DNA of 64,000 nucleotides from Oscillatoria acuminata PCC 6304. GTDB lineage: Bacteria; Cyanobacteriota; Cyanobacteriia; Cyanobacteriales; Laspinemataceae. Each line of letters starts with the position of its first letter. Position 1 is the first letter of the stretch. The notes beneath the pieces were generated by a model. It was not told where the DNA came from, ran no database searches, and saw only the letters and a program-made list of their open reading frames with translations. This document shows positions 10,086 to 19,054 of this stretch, in pieces. The position numbers and the translations under genes were made by a program. The DNA lies in NCBI RefSeq assembly GCF_000317105.1, contig NC_019693.1, positions 6,201,227 through 6,265,226 on the forward strand. The letters are read 5' to 3'.

Positions 10086-10973
10086 CTACACCAGCATATC
10101 TACCATATCTAAAACGGGTTTTATGGTTTCAATAATCTGTGTGATTTCACCCACTCTATCAATAACTTCTCCCAGTTTGCCATCAAAAATATCCGTAGCC
10201 GACTCACTCGTTTCTTCTAAAAATGAAATAGCATTAGTTAATTCAGTCGAGGCCCCAGTTAATTCACCAAAGACTTCTTGAGTATATTTTTGGGCAATGC
10301 CGGTCATTACTTCCAAAGAAGTAGTATCTAAAATATTTTCTAATGCCGTGAGTTTATTCTCTCCTTCTTCCATGAGATTGTCAAAGGCATTCATAATTGA
10401 TTCCAATTGGGATTTAATTTCAGACTCTAAATTATCGTATTCTTGTAATAAGGTGACTTTTTTCTCTTCAAAACTCCCTTTAGCGGTTTCTACAATTTCT
10501 TTAAATTCCCTCAAATCTCCTTGAACTGTTTCTAGTTCATTTTCTATGTCATTCGTCAACTCTTGAACTTGTTCTGACAATTGACTCAATTGCTCTCCGT
10601 AACTTTCTGCCGCTGATTCTAGGTCAGAATTTTGTTGGTCAATTTCGCTTTCAAACTCCGTGAGTTGAGTTTTGAGTTCATCGGCTAGATTAGTCGCCTG
10701 GGTTTGACAATTTAAAACTCTTTCTTGTAGAACCGTCAAATTTTCTTGAGCTTGATTGATTTCATGGGTTAGGGTTTCCTCTGAAGTGGCAATTTGCTCA
10801 TTCAAGACTTGAAACTGAGCTTGGAAATTCGGACTAGCCGAAGTAATCGCCCCCTCTAAGGTAGCGACTATTTGACTAATTTTATTATTAGTCACTACAG
10901 TTTTCTCAATGTCTTGAAATAAGACCTTGTATTTGGCGTTTAATTTTTCAGAAAAATTGACAGAATCGGTCAT
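10086..10973 (-). CDS. Coiled-coil protein, unknown function (4 of 4)
   Basis: 295 residues, coiled coil over almost the full length (TLTHEINQAQENLTVLQERV; LSQLSEQVQELTNDIENELE), with no signal peptide or membrane helix. The final 50 residues (EVIDRVGEITQIIETIKPVL) form a less charged amphipathic end like the other three. It lies 137 bp downstream of the membrane FHA gene in the same direction. The four proteins share length, composition and layout more than residue-level identity, so they are either old paralogues or proteins under the same structural constraint. Confidence 0.8.
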   Translation of the reverse strand: MTDSVNFSEKLNAKYKVLFQDIEKTVVTNNKISQIVATLEGAITSASPNFQAQFQVLNEQIATSEETLTHEINQAQENLTVLQERVLNCQTQATNLADELKTQLTEFESEIDQQNSDLESAAESYGEQLSQLSEQVQELTNDIENELETVQGDLREFKEIVETAKGSFEEKKVTLLQEYDNLESEIKSQLESIMNAFDNLMEEGENKLTALENILDTTSLEVMTGIAQKYTQEVFGELTGASTELTNAISFLEETSESATDIFDGKLGEVIDRVGEITQIIETIKPVLDMVDMLV

Positions 10974-11110
10974 AGTTTACCTGCGGGAGATTGATAAGGT
11001 TCTATATTTTACTTGATTGGGAATTCAAGAAACCGAGTTGACGTTCCGGACGAATTGCCTAAATGTTGTCATTTACTAACCCGCTTCCTGCTTCAGTGCT
11101 AGTATGTTTC

Positions 11111-13288
11111 CTAGAAGCGTTTCAGTTTTTCTAGTTCTAAGCGTTCTTTTTTGAGTTCCATTTCTTGAGCTTTGAGTTGCGTTAGAGTATTTTTGGCTTC
11201 AAGGGTGTAGTCCGTCGAATGTTCTTCAACTATCTCTAGCATTTTCTTGAATTTCTGTTCTTCAGCATCCAAGACTAAATTAATCAGTTGCAGCATCTTG
11301 TTGACTAATTCTTTGGCAACATATTTATAGTTTTTGCATCCTTCTGATGTGATTTTCTCAATATTTTTCTTGAGTTCATCTTGTTTGTCTTTTGGATAAA
11401 CTGATATTACAATCAAGACGGCAATTACAAAACCTATTAAAGTTGTAATTGCCATTAGGGTATCATTACCGGAATTCTGCTCGGCCTGCTGGGCCTGGGT
11501 GCTAAACAAACTAATCAACAATCCTATAGCCGCTCCAACCCCAGATAATGAAGTCAACATCATCCCGATCGACATCATATTAGTTCTGAGATTTTTCATT
11601 ATATAACTACCAAAGCCCATCGTGGAATAATGAGTTTCCCAGGGATATTCTACAGATGAATTTAAGAATATTTTGTTAATGTCGATCGCCAGCGGTGGTT
11701 GATAGTCTGCACTAGACAGGTTGAGAGTAGGAACTAAGGAATTAAACCGATCGCCGGTTTGCTGAAATAATCGGTTTAATCCCCCATTACCATATTCATT
11801 ACAAATCCTGTGCCACTCATGGGCTGCTACATAGTTCAAATGTTCTTGGCAAAATCGATTCATTTCTCGGTGAACCTTAGCCGATAGGTCTTGGGGAGTC
11901 CTTTGGGTTGGATTTTCTGTTGAATTATCAGCAGGCAGACAGATATAAATATGAGTCTGTTCAGAGCTTTTAGTAACGATGTGCGATAGGCTATCGACAA
12001 ACTGTTGAATTTTATAGGGTAGACCCACCTTCAAGTTCTCCGACAGCAAATTATTCTTTAACTCACTCAGTTCATACTTAATTTCCTTAAACAAAGCATC
12101 TTTCTCTTGAGTGGCATTTTTAATTTCTTTTTTCAACTGTTCTTTTAAGTCTCTCGTATCTGAGACTTGCAGTTTGGCCTCCGTTGCCTCCATTTTTTCG
12201 ATGAGTGTAGCTTGTTGCCGATCGCAAATTTCTTCAATTCGGGCTACCTGCGCCATCGCTTTCTGAGTGCCCCGCTGAATTAAAATATCCTCAAGTTTAT
12301 TTTGACCTAACTTTTCTACCTGCTGATAAAAGTTATTCAGTTCATCCTGCTTATCCACTGCCAATACCGTGGCATCATGATCTTGAGAGTAAGACGAGCG
12401 TAAAGACAAGCAAACCAGTTGTGCTGGATAATTTTTTAGCCATTCCTCAAGATTCTTAATATTATCAAGAATCTCTGGGTTGCCTTGGCTGTTGGGAGGC
12501 AGATCTGCCACTAGAGTGATTTGGGAAACCTGGGACTTATTCGCTTGTTCAATCAGTTGTTTTTCTTCTCCAGAAAGAGGCTGACTAGGATTAAATACTA
12601 AACATAAAACATCCGCCTGAGCGATCGCCTTTTCTAGGGGATTGGTTTCCAAGTCTAAATTAGATTGACATTCAAATACAAATTCCGGGGCCTGAGCGCT
12701 GCCTGCTCTCCCACCCAAGACAACTCGATCGCCCGATCGCAAAATTTGTTGGCTTCCCTGGACGGGTTGACCATTCACAAAAGTGCCATTGGTACTCTTG
12801 AGATCGGAAATTGTCCAGTTTCCATCAGCAGTTCTGGGGGGGATAATCTCTAAATGCTTTCCAGAAACTAAACTGCAATGATTAGGGAGGACAATATCAT
12901 TGTCAGGTCGGCGTCCCAGGCTCGTCTTGCGATCGGTCGGCAAGGAATAGGGAGAAAATTGGGAAAGATTCATCCCATTAGTTTGTGCCACCAAAACCGC
13001 AGTAGATGCCGGAGTTTTTGCGGGGATGACCTCAGAAATCGTAGTTGTGTAAATTTGATAAAATTGTGCCAGAGCTTGGGAACGGGTTAATAAATCCTCC
13101 AAAGATTCATTCAAAATACGAAAGCGTCCGCAAATTTGTAGATTCAGTTTTCCCTGAGTTAAAGTCGTAGAAATCTGTTCCAGTTTTTCCGCAATATCCG
13201 CGTATGTCGCATCTTGGTCCATTCTAGAAGCGACAAATTGCTGGAACTCTTGAATCCGTTGGGTTAGTTTGGCAGTTTTTGGTGACAT
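11111..13288 (-). CDS. Membrane FHA-domain protein with GTPase-like middle and coiled coils
   Basis: 725 residues. An N-terminal helical segment (1-80) precedes an FHA domain (about 121-195: TSLGRRPDNDIVLPNH, SGKHLEI, STNGTFVNG, GDRVVLG), which binds phosphothreonine. Residues 205-330 resemble the back half of a dynamin-like GTPase (ADVLCLVFNPSQPLSGEEK, then ITLVADL), but no intact P-loop GxxxxGKS is present. Coiled coil follows at about 340-420, then two hydrophobic segments near 571-599 and 610-629, and a charged coiled-coil tail. This suggests a membrane-anchored adaptor that reads kinase output. It starts 55 bp after the stop of kinase 1, and partial copies of it lie between the kinases upstream. 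The name of the family is not known to me. Confidence 0.85.
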   Translation of the reverse strand: MSPKTAKLTQRIQEFQQFVASRMDQDATYADIAEKLEQISTTLTQGKLNLQICGRFRILNESLEDLLTRSQALAQFYQIYTTTISEVIPAKTPASTAVLVAQTNGMNLSQFSPYSLPTDRKTSLGRRPDNDIVLPNHCSLVSGKHLEIIPPRTADGNWTISDLKSTNGTFVNGQPVQGSQQILRSGDRVVLGGRAGSAQAPEFVFECQSNLDLETNPLEKAIAQADVLCLVFNPSQPLSGEEKQLIEQANKSQVSQITLVADLPPNSQGNPEILDNIKNLEEWLKNYPAQLVCLSLRSSYSQDHDATVLAVDKQDELNNFYQQVEKLGQNKLEDILIQRGTQKAMAQVARIEEICDRQQATLIEKMEATEAKLQVSDTRDLKEQLKKEIKNATQEKDALFKEIKYELSELKNNLLSENLKVGLPYKIQQFVDSLSHIVTKSSEQTHIYICLPADNSTENPTQRTPQDLSAKVHREMNRFCQEHLNYVAAHEWHRICNEYGNGGLNRLFQQTGDRFNSLVPTLNLSSADYQPPLAIDINKIFLNSSVEYPWETHYSTMGFGSYIMKNLRTNMMSIGMMLTSLSGVGAAIGLLISLFSTQAQQAEQNSGNDTLMAITTLIGFVIAVLIVISVYPKDKQDELKKNIEKITSEGCKNYKYVAKELVNKMLQLINLVLDAEEQKFKKMLEIVEEHSTDYTLEAKNTLTQLKAQEMELKKERLELEKLKRF

Positions 13289-13343
13289 AAGCTAATACAA
13301 ATAACTTCAAAGATAATAGACTTGATCAAGTCATAACATACAC

Positions 13344-15086
13344 TTACTGATTATCACAACTCCAAGTTCCAGTGAAATGCCAATCGTCTCCTCGTTCACC
13401 TCTAGCTCCATAATTAGTGAGGCTTCCTGAACATGAAGAACCTGATATATTGGTAGGTGAATTTGTTGAAGGTAATACCGAAGGATCGTACCTAATATTT
13501 CCTGGTGCATTACATACACAAAAATATTTAGTTGCTTCAGCTGCTTGAATTGCCTTAAGTTGGGCCTTAGCTTCGTAATACATCGGATCGACTTTTGGAT
13601 TCCAATAAGGATTCTGGGGAAGTTGTCGAGCTACGTTTTCCACTTCCTGCCAACGACCCGCATTATAGGCTGCTTCCACCTGAGCAAAGATATTTTGGTA
13701 AGTTTGCCAAACTTCCTCCCACTTATTAATTGCAGTCTGAGCGTTCTGATAAGAATCGCTATCCACAGGAACTTCTTTCGCCAGAGCAATTGCCGCCTGA
13801 AGGTTGCCTGACTCCTCTGCCTCTTTCTTTGCTTGAGCCAGTTTCTGTTCACCCAACTGATTTTGTTCCCGTTCTTGAGCTTCTCGTTGGCGTTGTTCCT
13901 GCGCTTCTCGTTGGCGTTGTTCCTGCGCTTCTCGTTGGCGTTCTGCCGCGATTTCTTGCTGTTGAGCATTTTCTGCTTGAACGTAAAGAAAACCCCCACC
14001 ACCGAAAACCAACAAAGTTAAAATCATTGCACCAATCAACATTGGCGTTTTATTCTGGCCCTTAGCTTCAGGACTCGTCGGTTGAGCAGGCAGTGATGGT
14101 TCTGAAGGGAGTGATGGTTTTGAAACGGGTGGAGTAGGGGCTGCCATCGGCCCTTGATTAGCCGTCTCATGACTGGGCTGATAGGTTTGGGAATTCGCCA
14201 CCGCCGTAGGTTGATAGGTTGGGTTCGCCACTTCTGTGGGTTGATAAGTCCCACCACTCCCTAGAGATTGTAAAGCCGTTAAAACTTCCGTCGCTGTTTT
14301 ATAGCGGTCTTTAAAGTGATAGCGAATCATTTGACTGAGCACGACTGTCAATGCTGGACTGACTTCGGCTTGGTCTTGCCAGCTAATTTCTCCGGTGTCA
14401 TTATCTTCGCGCAGTTGATTCGGTAACATCCCCGTCAATGCTTGAATGGCAATCATCCCTAACGCATATAAATCGCTATTGGGGCGAGGTTTGCCTCGTC
14501 CTTGTTCCGTGGGCATATATCCCGGAGTGCCAATGGCTACAGTGCCGCTGACTTGTCCGGTTTGGGGAATTCCTTGATTGCCCACTTCTTTAATTGCCCC
14601 AAAATCAATCAGCACTAATTTATGGTCTGACTCCCGCCTCATAATATTGTCCGGCTTGATATCCCGATGGATTACTCCTTGATTGTGGACAAATTCTAAA
14701 ATACTCAACACATCTTCGAGCATGGTTTTCACTTGAGTTTCGCTCCATCGCTGACCCAAGGGCAATTCCGCACTCAGGGGATGACCCTCGATAAATTCTT
14801 GGACTAAATAGAATTCTTGATTTTCTTCAAAGTAGGCAAACAACCGGGGAATTTGCGAATGTTCTCCCAGTTTTTCTAAGACTTGGGCTTCACTATTAAA
14901 TAACCGTCGGGCAATTGCTAATCCTTGCTGTGAACTATTAGCCGGTTTCAGGTGTTTGAGAACACATTGAGGATTGCCCGGACGGTGGGTATCCTCGGCA
15001 ATGTATGTTTCTCCGAAGCCTCCCGAACTGAGAGACTTAATGATTTGGTAATGTCCAGCTAGTGTTTTGCCAACTTCAATGGTCAT
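13344..15086 (-). CDS. Ser/Thr protein kinase 1 (Hanks type), Cys-containing C-terminal tail
   Basis: Eukaryotic-like kinase, 580 residues. Kinase domain about 1-280: glycine loop GGFGET (22-27), Lys44 in CVLKHL, HRDIKPDN (140-147), DFGAIKE (161-167) and a GTPGYMPTEQGRGKP activation segment. Repeated TYQPT units (about 285-310) and a Pro-rich linker lead to one transmembrane helix near 353-372, then a Gln/Glu/Arg-rich repeat (QEQRQREA units), a helical segment and a 60-residue tail with four Cys. The kinase is cytosolic and the tail is probably periplasmic. It is almost identical to the next three kinases over the catalytic domain; only the tail differs. FHA proteins encoded on both sides are likely phospho-readers. 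Confidence 0.95.
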   Translation of the reverse strand: MTIEVGKTLAGHYQIIKSLSSGGFGETYIAEDTHRPGNPQCVLKHLKPANSSQQGLAIARRLFNSEAQVLEKLGEHSQIPRLFAYFEENQEFYLVQEFIEGHPLSAELPLGQRWSETQVKTMLEDVLSILEFVHNQGVIHRDIKPDNIMRRESDHKLVLIDFGAIKEVGNQGIPQTGQVSGTVAIGTPGYMPTEQGRGKPRPNSDLYALGMIAIQALTGMLPNQLREDNDTGEISWQDQAEVSPALTVVLSQMIRYHFKDRYKTATEVLTALQSLGSGGTYQPTEVANPTYQPTAVANSQTYQPSHETANQGPMAAPTPPVSKPSLPSEPSLPAQPTSPEAKGQNKTPMLIGAMILTLLVFGGGGFLYVQAENAQQQEIAAERQREAQEQRQREAQEQRQREAQEREQNQLGEQKLAQAKKEAEESGNLQAAIALAKEVPVDSDSYQNAQTAINKWEEVWQTYQNIFAQVEAAYNAGRWQEVENVARQLPQNPYWNPKVDPMYYEAKAQLKAIQAAEATKYFCVCNAPGNIRYDPSVLPSTNSPTNISGSSCSGSLTNYGARGERGDDWHFTGTWSCDNQ

Positions 15087-15165
15087 GGTTGTTTAGTATG
15101 GTATAGTTAGGGGCGTCATAAATGGTTAAACTTAGAAAATCCAAAACTTAAAATGTTCAAACTTT

Positions 15166-15460
15166 CAGAGTATCGAAAATTGTCCAGTTTCCATCAGCAG
15201 TTGTGGGTGGCATAATCTCTAAATGCTTTCCCGAAACTAAACTGCAATTATTAGGGAGGACAATATCATGGTCAGATCGGCGTCCCAGGCTCGTCTAGCG
15301 CTCCATTTTGTAGATTCAGTTTTCCCTGGGTTAAAGTCGTAGAAATCTGTTCCAGTTTTTCCGCAATATCCGCGTATGTCGAATCTTGGTCAATTCTAGA
15401 AGCGACCAATTGCTGGAAGTCTTGAATCCGTTGGGTTAGTTTGATAGTTTTTTGTGACAT
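15166..15460 (-). pseudogene. Chimeric remnant: FHA-protein start, FHA core, WD40-gene tail
   Basis: From ATG at 15460 the first ~51 codons match the N-terminus of the membrane FHA gene (LTQRIQDFQQLVASR; DIAEKLEQISTTLTQGKLNL). A deletion then joins this out of frame to the FHA core (bases matching 12810-12925), and a stop follows at 15272. After the FHA text GGAAACTGGACAATTTTCGA the sequence switches to the 3' end of a WD40 gene (ACTCTGAAAGTTTGAACA, compare 20718-20735), and then to a kinase leader. It is a dead fragment produced by recombination between neighbouring paralogues. Confidence 0.85.
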
Positions 15461-15504
15461 AAGAAAGTTATTTCGATATTAAAAAGTGGTGATTATTACT
15501 GACC

Positions 15505-17253
15505 CTAGTCGGTGACGGCTTGACAAACAAGCCTTCCTGAGCCAGAACCCCAGTCATATCCATCACAAGGAGTTCCTGATATATCGGTTGAGCTAGTGGC
15601 CGCATCTCCTCGGGTTTTGTGCGGAGGACACCAGCACTCATAAGAGACTGCTGCTGCTTGTGGTTGTCGTTGCGCTTCAGCCGATGCTTGTCGTTGTCGT
15701 TGCGCCTCAGCCGCTGCAATTGCCTCAAGTTGGGCCTTAGCGTCGTAATACATCGGATTGACTTTTGGATCCCAATAAGGATTCTGGGGAAGTTTGAAAG
15801 CTACATCTGTCACTTCCTGCCAACGACCCGCATTATAGGCGGCTTGAACCTGAGTGAAAATATTTTGCTGGGCTTGCCAATCTTGCTCCCACTGGTTAAT
15901 TGCAGTCTGAGCGTTTTGATAAAAATCGCTATCCACAGGAACTTCTTTCGCCAGAGCAATTGCCGCCTGAAGGTCGCCTGACTCCTCTGCCTCTTTCTTT
16001 GCTTGAGCCAGTTTCTGTTCACCCAACTGATGTTTTTCCCGTTCTTGAGCTTCTCTTTGGCGTTGTTCCTGCGCTTCTCGTTGGCGTTGTTCCTCCCCTT
16101 CTCGTTGGAGTTCTGCCGCGATTTCTTGCTGTTGAGCATTTTCTGCTTGAACGTAAAGAAAACCCCCACCACCGAAAACCAACAAAGTTAAAATCATTGC
16201 ACCAATCAACATTGGCGTTTTATTCTGGCCCTTAGCTTTAGGACTCGATTGAACAGGCAGTGATGGTTCTGAAGGGAGTGATGGTTTTGAAGCGGGTGGA
16301 GTAGGGGCTGCCATCGGCCCTTGATTAGCCGTCCCATGACTGGGCTGATAGGTTTGGTAATTCGCCATCACTGTAGGTTGATAAGTCAGGTTCGCCACCG
16401 CTGTGGGTTGATAAGTTCCACCACTCCCTGGAGATTGTAAAGCCGTTAAAACTTCCGTCGCTGTTTTATAGCGGTCTTTAAAGTGATAGCGAATCATTTG
16501 ACTGAGCACGACTGTCAATGCTGGACTGACTTCGGCTTGGTCTTGCCAGCTAATTTCTCCGGTGTCATTATCTTCGCGCAGTTGATTCGGTAACATCCCC
16601 GTCAATGCTTGAATGGCAATCATCCCTAACGCATATAAATCGCTATTGGGGCGAGGTTTGCCTCGTCCTTGTTCCGTGGGCATATATCCCGGAGTGCCAA
16701 TGGCTACAGTGCCGCTGACTTGTCCGGTTTGGGGAATTCCTTGATTGCCCACTTCTTTAATGGCCCCAAAATCAATCAGGACTAATTTATTGTCTGACTT
16801 TCGCCGCATAATATTATCCGGCTTGATATCCCGATGGATTACTCCTTGAGTGTGGACAAATTGCAAAATGCCCAGCACATCTTCGAGCATGGTCTTCACT
16901 TGAGTTTCGCTCCATCGCTGACCCAAGGGCAATTCCGCACTCAGGGGATGACCCTCGATAAATTCTTGGACTAAATAGAATTCTTGATTTTCTTCAAAGT
17001 AGGCAAACAACCGGGGAATTTGCGAATGTTCTCCCAGTTTTTCTAAGACTTGGGCTTCACTATTAAATAACCGTCGGGCAATTTGTAATCCTTGCGGTGA
17101 ACTATTAGCCGGTTTCAGGTGTTTGAGAACACATTTAGGATTGCCCGGACGGTGGCTATCCTCGGCAATGTATGTTTCTCCGAAGCCTCCTGAACTGAGA
17201 GACTTAATGATTTGGTAATGTCCAGCTAGTGTTTTGCCAACTTCAATGGTCAT
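15505..17253 (-). CDS. Ser/Thr protein kinase 2 (Hanks type), Cys-containing C-terminal tail
   Basis: 582 residues with the same plan as kinase 1: catalytic domain with GGFGET, HRDIKPDN, DFGAIKE and GTPGYMPTEQ; TYQPT linker; one transmembrane helix near residue 350; QEQRQREA repeat; helical segment; short tail. The tail diverges from kinase 1 after the shared AKAQLEAI helix and carries Ala/Gln-rich repeats (EAQRQ units), then a small Cys-containing module (ECWCPPHK and later PCDGYDWGSGSG), presumably outside the cytoplasm. It lies 48 bp downstream of kinase 3 and upstream of the broken FHA fragment. The small Cys modules of kinases 1 and 2 look related (ISG-x-x-C). Confidence 0.95.
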   Translation of the reverse strand: MTIEVGKTLAGHYQIIKSLSSGGFGETYIAEDSHRPGNPKCVLKHLKPANSSPQGLQIARRLFNSEAQVLEKLGEHSQIPRLFAYFEENQEFYLVQEFIEGHPLSAELPLGQRWSETQVKTMLEDVLGILQFVHTQGVIHRDIKPDNIMRRKSDNKLVLIDFGAIKEVGNQGIPQTGQVSGTVAIGTPGYMPTEQGRGKPRPNSDLYALGMIAIQALTGMLPNQLREDNDTGEISWQDQAEVSPALTVVLSQMIRYHFKDRYKTATEVLTALQSPGSGGTYQPTAVANLTYQPTVMANYQTYQPSHGTANQGPMAAPTPPASKPSLPSEPSLPVQSSPKAKGQNKTPMLIGAMILTLLVFGGGGFLYVQAENAQQQEIAAELQREGEEQRQREAQEQRQREAQEREKHQLGEQKLAQAKKEAEESGDLQAAIALAKEVPVDSDFYQNAQTAINQWEQDWQAQQNIFTQVQAAYNAGRWQEVTDVAFKLPQNPYWDPKVNPMYYDAKAQLEAIAAAEAQRQRQASAEAQRQPQAAAVSYECWCPPHKTRGDAATSSTDISGTPCDGYDWGSGSGRLVCQAVTD

Positions 17254-17300
17254 GGTTGTTTAGGATGTGATAATTAGGGACAATGTATTCTGGTTGACAA

Positions 17301-18836
17301 CTACTCTGTTAGGTTTCTCATCCCGGAAGGACATTCGACGGAACCACTTCCTTGAAGTGGCTCACCAGGTCTGGTTCCTGGTTCTAGTGATTCGCACAAT
17401 AAGGCCCGTGTTGTGAATTGATTATTTTCCTCTCTAAAAATGTGAACTATTCCTAAATAACTTTTGAGATCTTCCGATCGAGGAATCGCTGTATTGATTA
17501 CCCAACCCCGGTGTGGATAGTTAATCGAATACAAATAGTTTTGGGTGTTACTAGAAATACCAATACCTAAATCACTTATAGCAGAAGTAAAGTTACCATG
17601 CTCCAAAAAATAAGCTTGTTGGGCGCGGTTAAGTGCGCCCAAATTATTGTGGGCTTCAACCTGTTTTGCTTGATTGCCTTCGCTGAGGAGGGATGGACGA
17701 TTTGCTTGATTGTCTTGCCGACTGAGGGATGGCAGCAATACTGTGGTGCCAACAAGTACAATACCTACAATACTGACCACTACACCAATCATGATCGGTG
17801 TGTTACTTTTGCTTTTTGACGGCTCGCTGGGTTGAGGAACTGATGGTTTTGAAGGGAGCGAATGGGGTGCCGGTAGAGGTACGGGTGGAGTCGGTGCAGT
17901 AGACCCTTGAGGTGATGACGCATTAATGGATTGAGGTTGGGAATTCGCCACCGCTGTAGGTTGATAGGTTGGGTTCGCCACGGCTGTGGGTTGATAAGTT
18001 CCACCACTCCCTGGAGATTGTAAAGCCGTTAAAACTTCCGTCGCTGTTTTATAGCGGTCTTTAAAGTGATAGCGAATCATTTGACTGAGCACGACTGTCA
18101 ATGCTGGACTGACTTCGGCTTGGTCTTGCCAGCTAATTTCTCCGGTGTCATTATCTTCGCGCAGTTGATTCGGTAACATCCCCGTCAATGCTTGAATGGC
18201 AATCATCCCTAACGCATATAAATCGCTATTGGGGCGAGGTTTGCCTCGTCCTTGTTCCGTGGGCATATATCCCGGAGTGCCAATGGCTACAGTGCCGCTG
18301 ACTTGTCCGGTTTGGGGAATTCCTTGATTGCCCACTTCTTTAATGGCCCCAAAATCAATCAGGACTAATTTATTGTCTGACTTTCGCCGCATAATATTAT
18401 CCGGCTTGATATCTCGATGGATTACTCCTTGAGTGTGGACAAATTGCAAAATGCCCAGCACATCTTCGAGCATGGTCTTCACTTGAGTTTCGCTCCATCG
18501 CTGACCCAAGGGCAATTCCGCACTCAGGGGATGACCCTCGATAAATTCTTGGACTAAATAGAATTCTTGATTTTCTTCAAAGTAGGCAAACAACCGGGGA
18601 ATTTGCGAATGTTCTCCCAGTTTTTCTAAGACTTGGGCTTCACTATTAAATAACCGTCGGGCAATTTGTAATCCTTGCGGTGAACTATTAGCCGGTTTCA
18701 GGTGTTTGAGAACACATTGAGGATTGCCCGGACGGTGGGTATCCTCGGCAATGTATGTTTCTCCGAAGCCTCCCGAACTGAGAGACTTAACGATTTGGTA
18801 ATGTCCGGCTAGGGTTTTGCCAACTTCAATGGTCAT
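17301..18836 (-). CDS. Ser/Thr protein kinase 3 with type IV pilin-like G/H tail
   Basis: 511 residues. The catalytic domain is almost identical to kinase 4, with GGFGET, HRDIKPDN, DFGAIKE and GTPGYMPTEQ. A Pro/Ser linker precedes one transmembrane helix (about 355-378, PIMIGVVVSIVGIVLVGTTV). The tail is a pilin-like domain of the cyanobacterial G/H family: LGALNRAQQAYFLEHGNFTS followed by DLGIGI, a Tyr-rich strand segment and two Cys near the end. In this family the domain is a sensor-like extracytoplasmic module, here fused to a kinase without the usual prepilin leader. Its start region and upstream 80 bp match those of kinases 1 and 4, showing recent duplication. Confidence 0.95.
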   Translation of the reverse strand: MTIEVGKTLAGHYQIVKSLSSGGFGETYIAEDTHRPGNPQCVLKHLKPANSSPQGLQIARRLFNSEAQVLEKLGEHSQIPRLFAYFEENQEFYLVQEFIEGHPLSAELPLGQRWSETQVKTMLEDVLGILQFVHTQGVIHRDIKPDNIMRRKSDNKLVLIDFGAIKEVGNQGIPQTGQVSGTVAIGTPGYMPTEQGRGKPRPNSDLYALGMIAIQALTGMLPNQLREDNDTGEISWQDQAEVSPALTVVLSQMIRYHFKDRYKTATEVLTALQSPGSGGTYQPTAVANPTYQPTAVANSQPQSINASSPQGSTAPTPPVPLPAPHSLPSKPSVPQPSEPSKSKSNTPIMIGVVVSIVGIVLVGTTVLLPSLSRQDNQANRPSLLSEGNQAKQVEAHNNLGALNRAQQAYFLEHGNFTSAISDLGIGISSNTQNYLYSINYPHRGWVINTAIPRSEDLKSYLGIVHIFREENNQFTTRALLCESLEPGTRPGEPLQGSGSVECPSGMRNLTE

Positions 18837-18918
18837 GGTTGTTTAGGATGGGATAGTTAGGGACGTCAGAAATGGTCAAATTTAGAAAACCCAAAAATTA
18901 AAATGTTCAAACTTTCAG

Positions 18919-19013
18919 AGTATCGAAAATTGTCCAGTTTCCATCAGCAGTTGTGGGTGGAATAATCTCTAAATGCTTTCCAGAAACTAAACTGCAATTA
19001 TTAAAGAGGACAA
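18919..19013 (-). pseudogene. Second FHA-core / WD40-tail remnant
   Basis: About 95 bp between kinase 4 and kinase 3 match the FHA core of the membrane FHA gene (compare 12808-12900) and carry the same switch to a WD40 3' end (ACTCTGAAAGTTTGAACA) as the fragment at 15166. The N-terminal part seen in the other fragment is absent. The shared breakpoint shows both fragments descend from one recombination event and were copied along with a kinase. Confidence 0.8.
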
Positions 19014-19054
19014 TACAGATAAGTAAGTGGGGCGAGAGTTGCCCCGGACCCCGC

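Noticed and set aside
13631-14257. Arg/Asn-rich and His/Arg-rich frames inside kinase 1 (repeated in kinase 2)
   Set aside because: Out-of-frame readings of the QEQRQREA repeat and the Pro-rich linker of the kinases.
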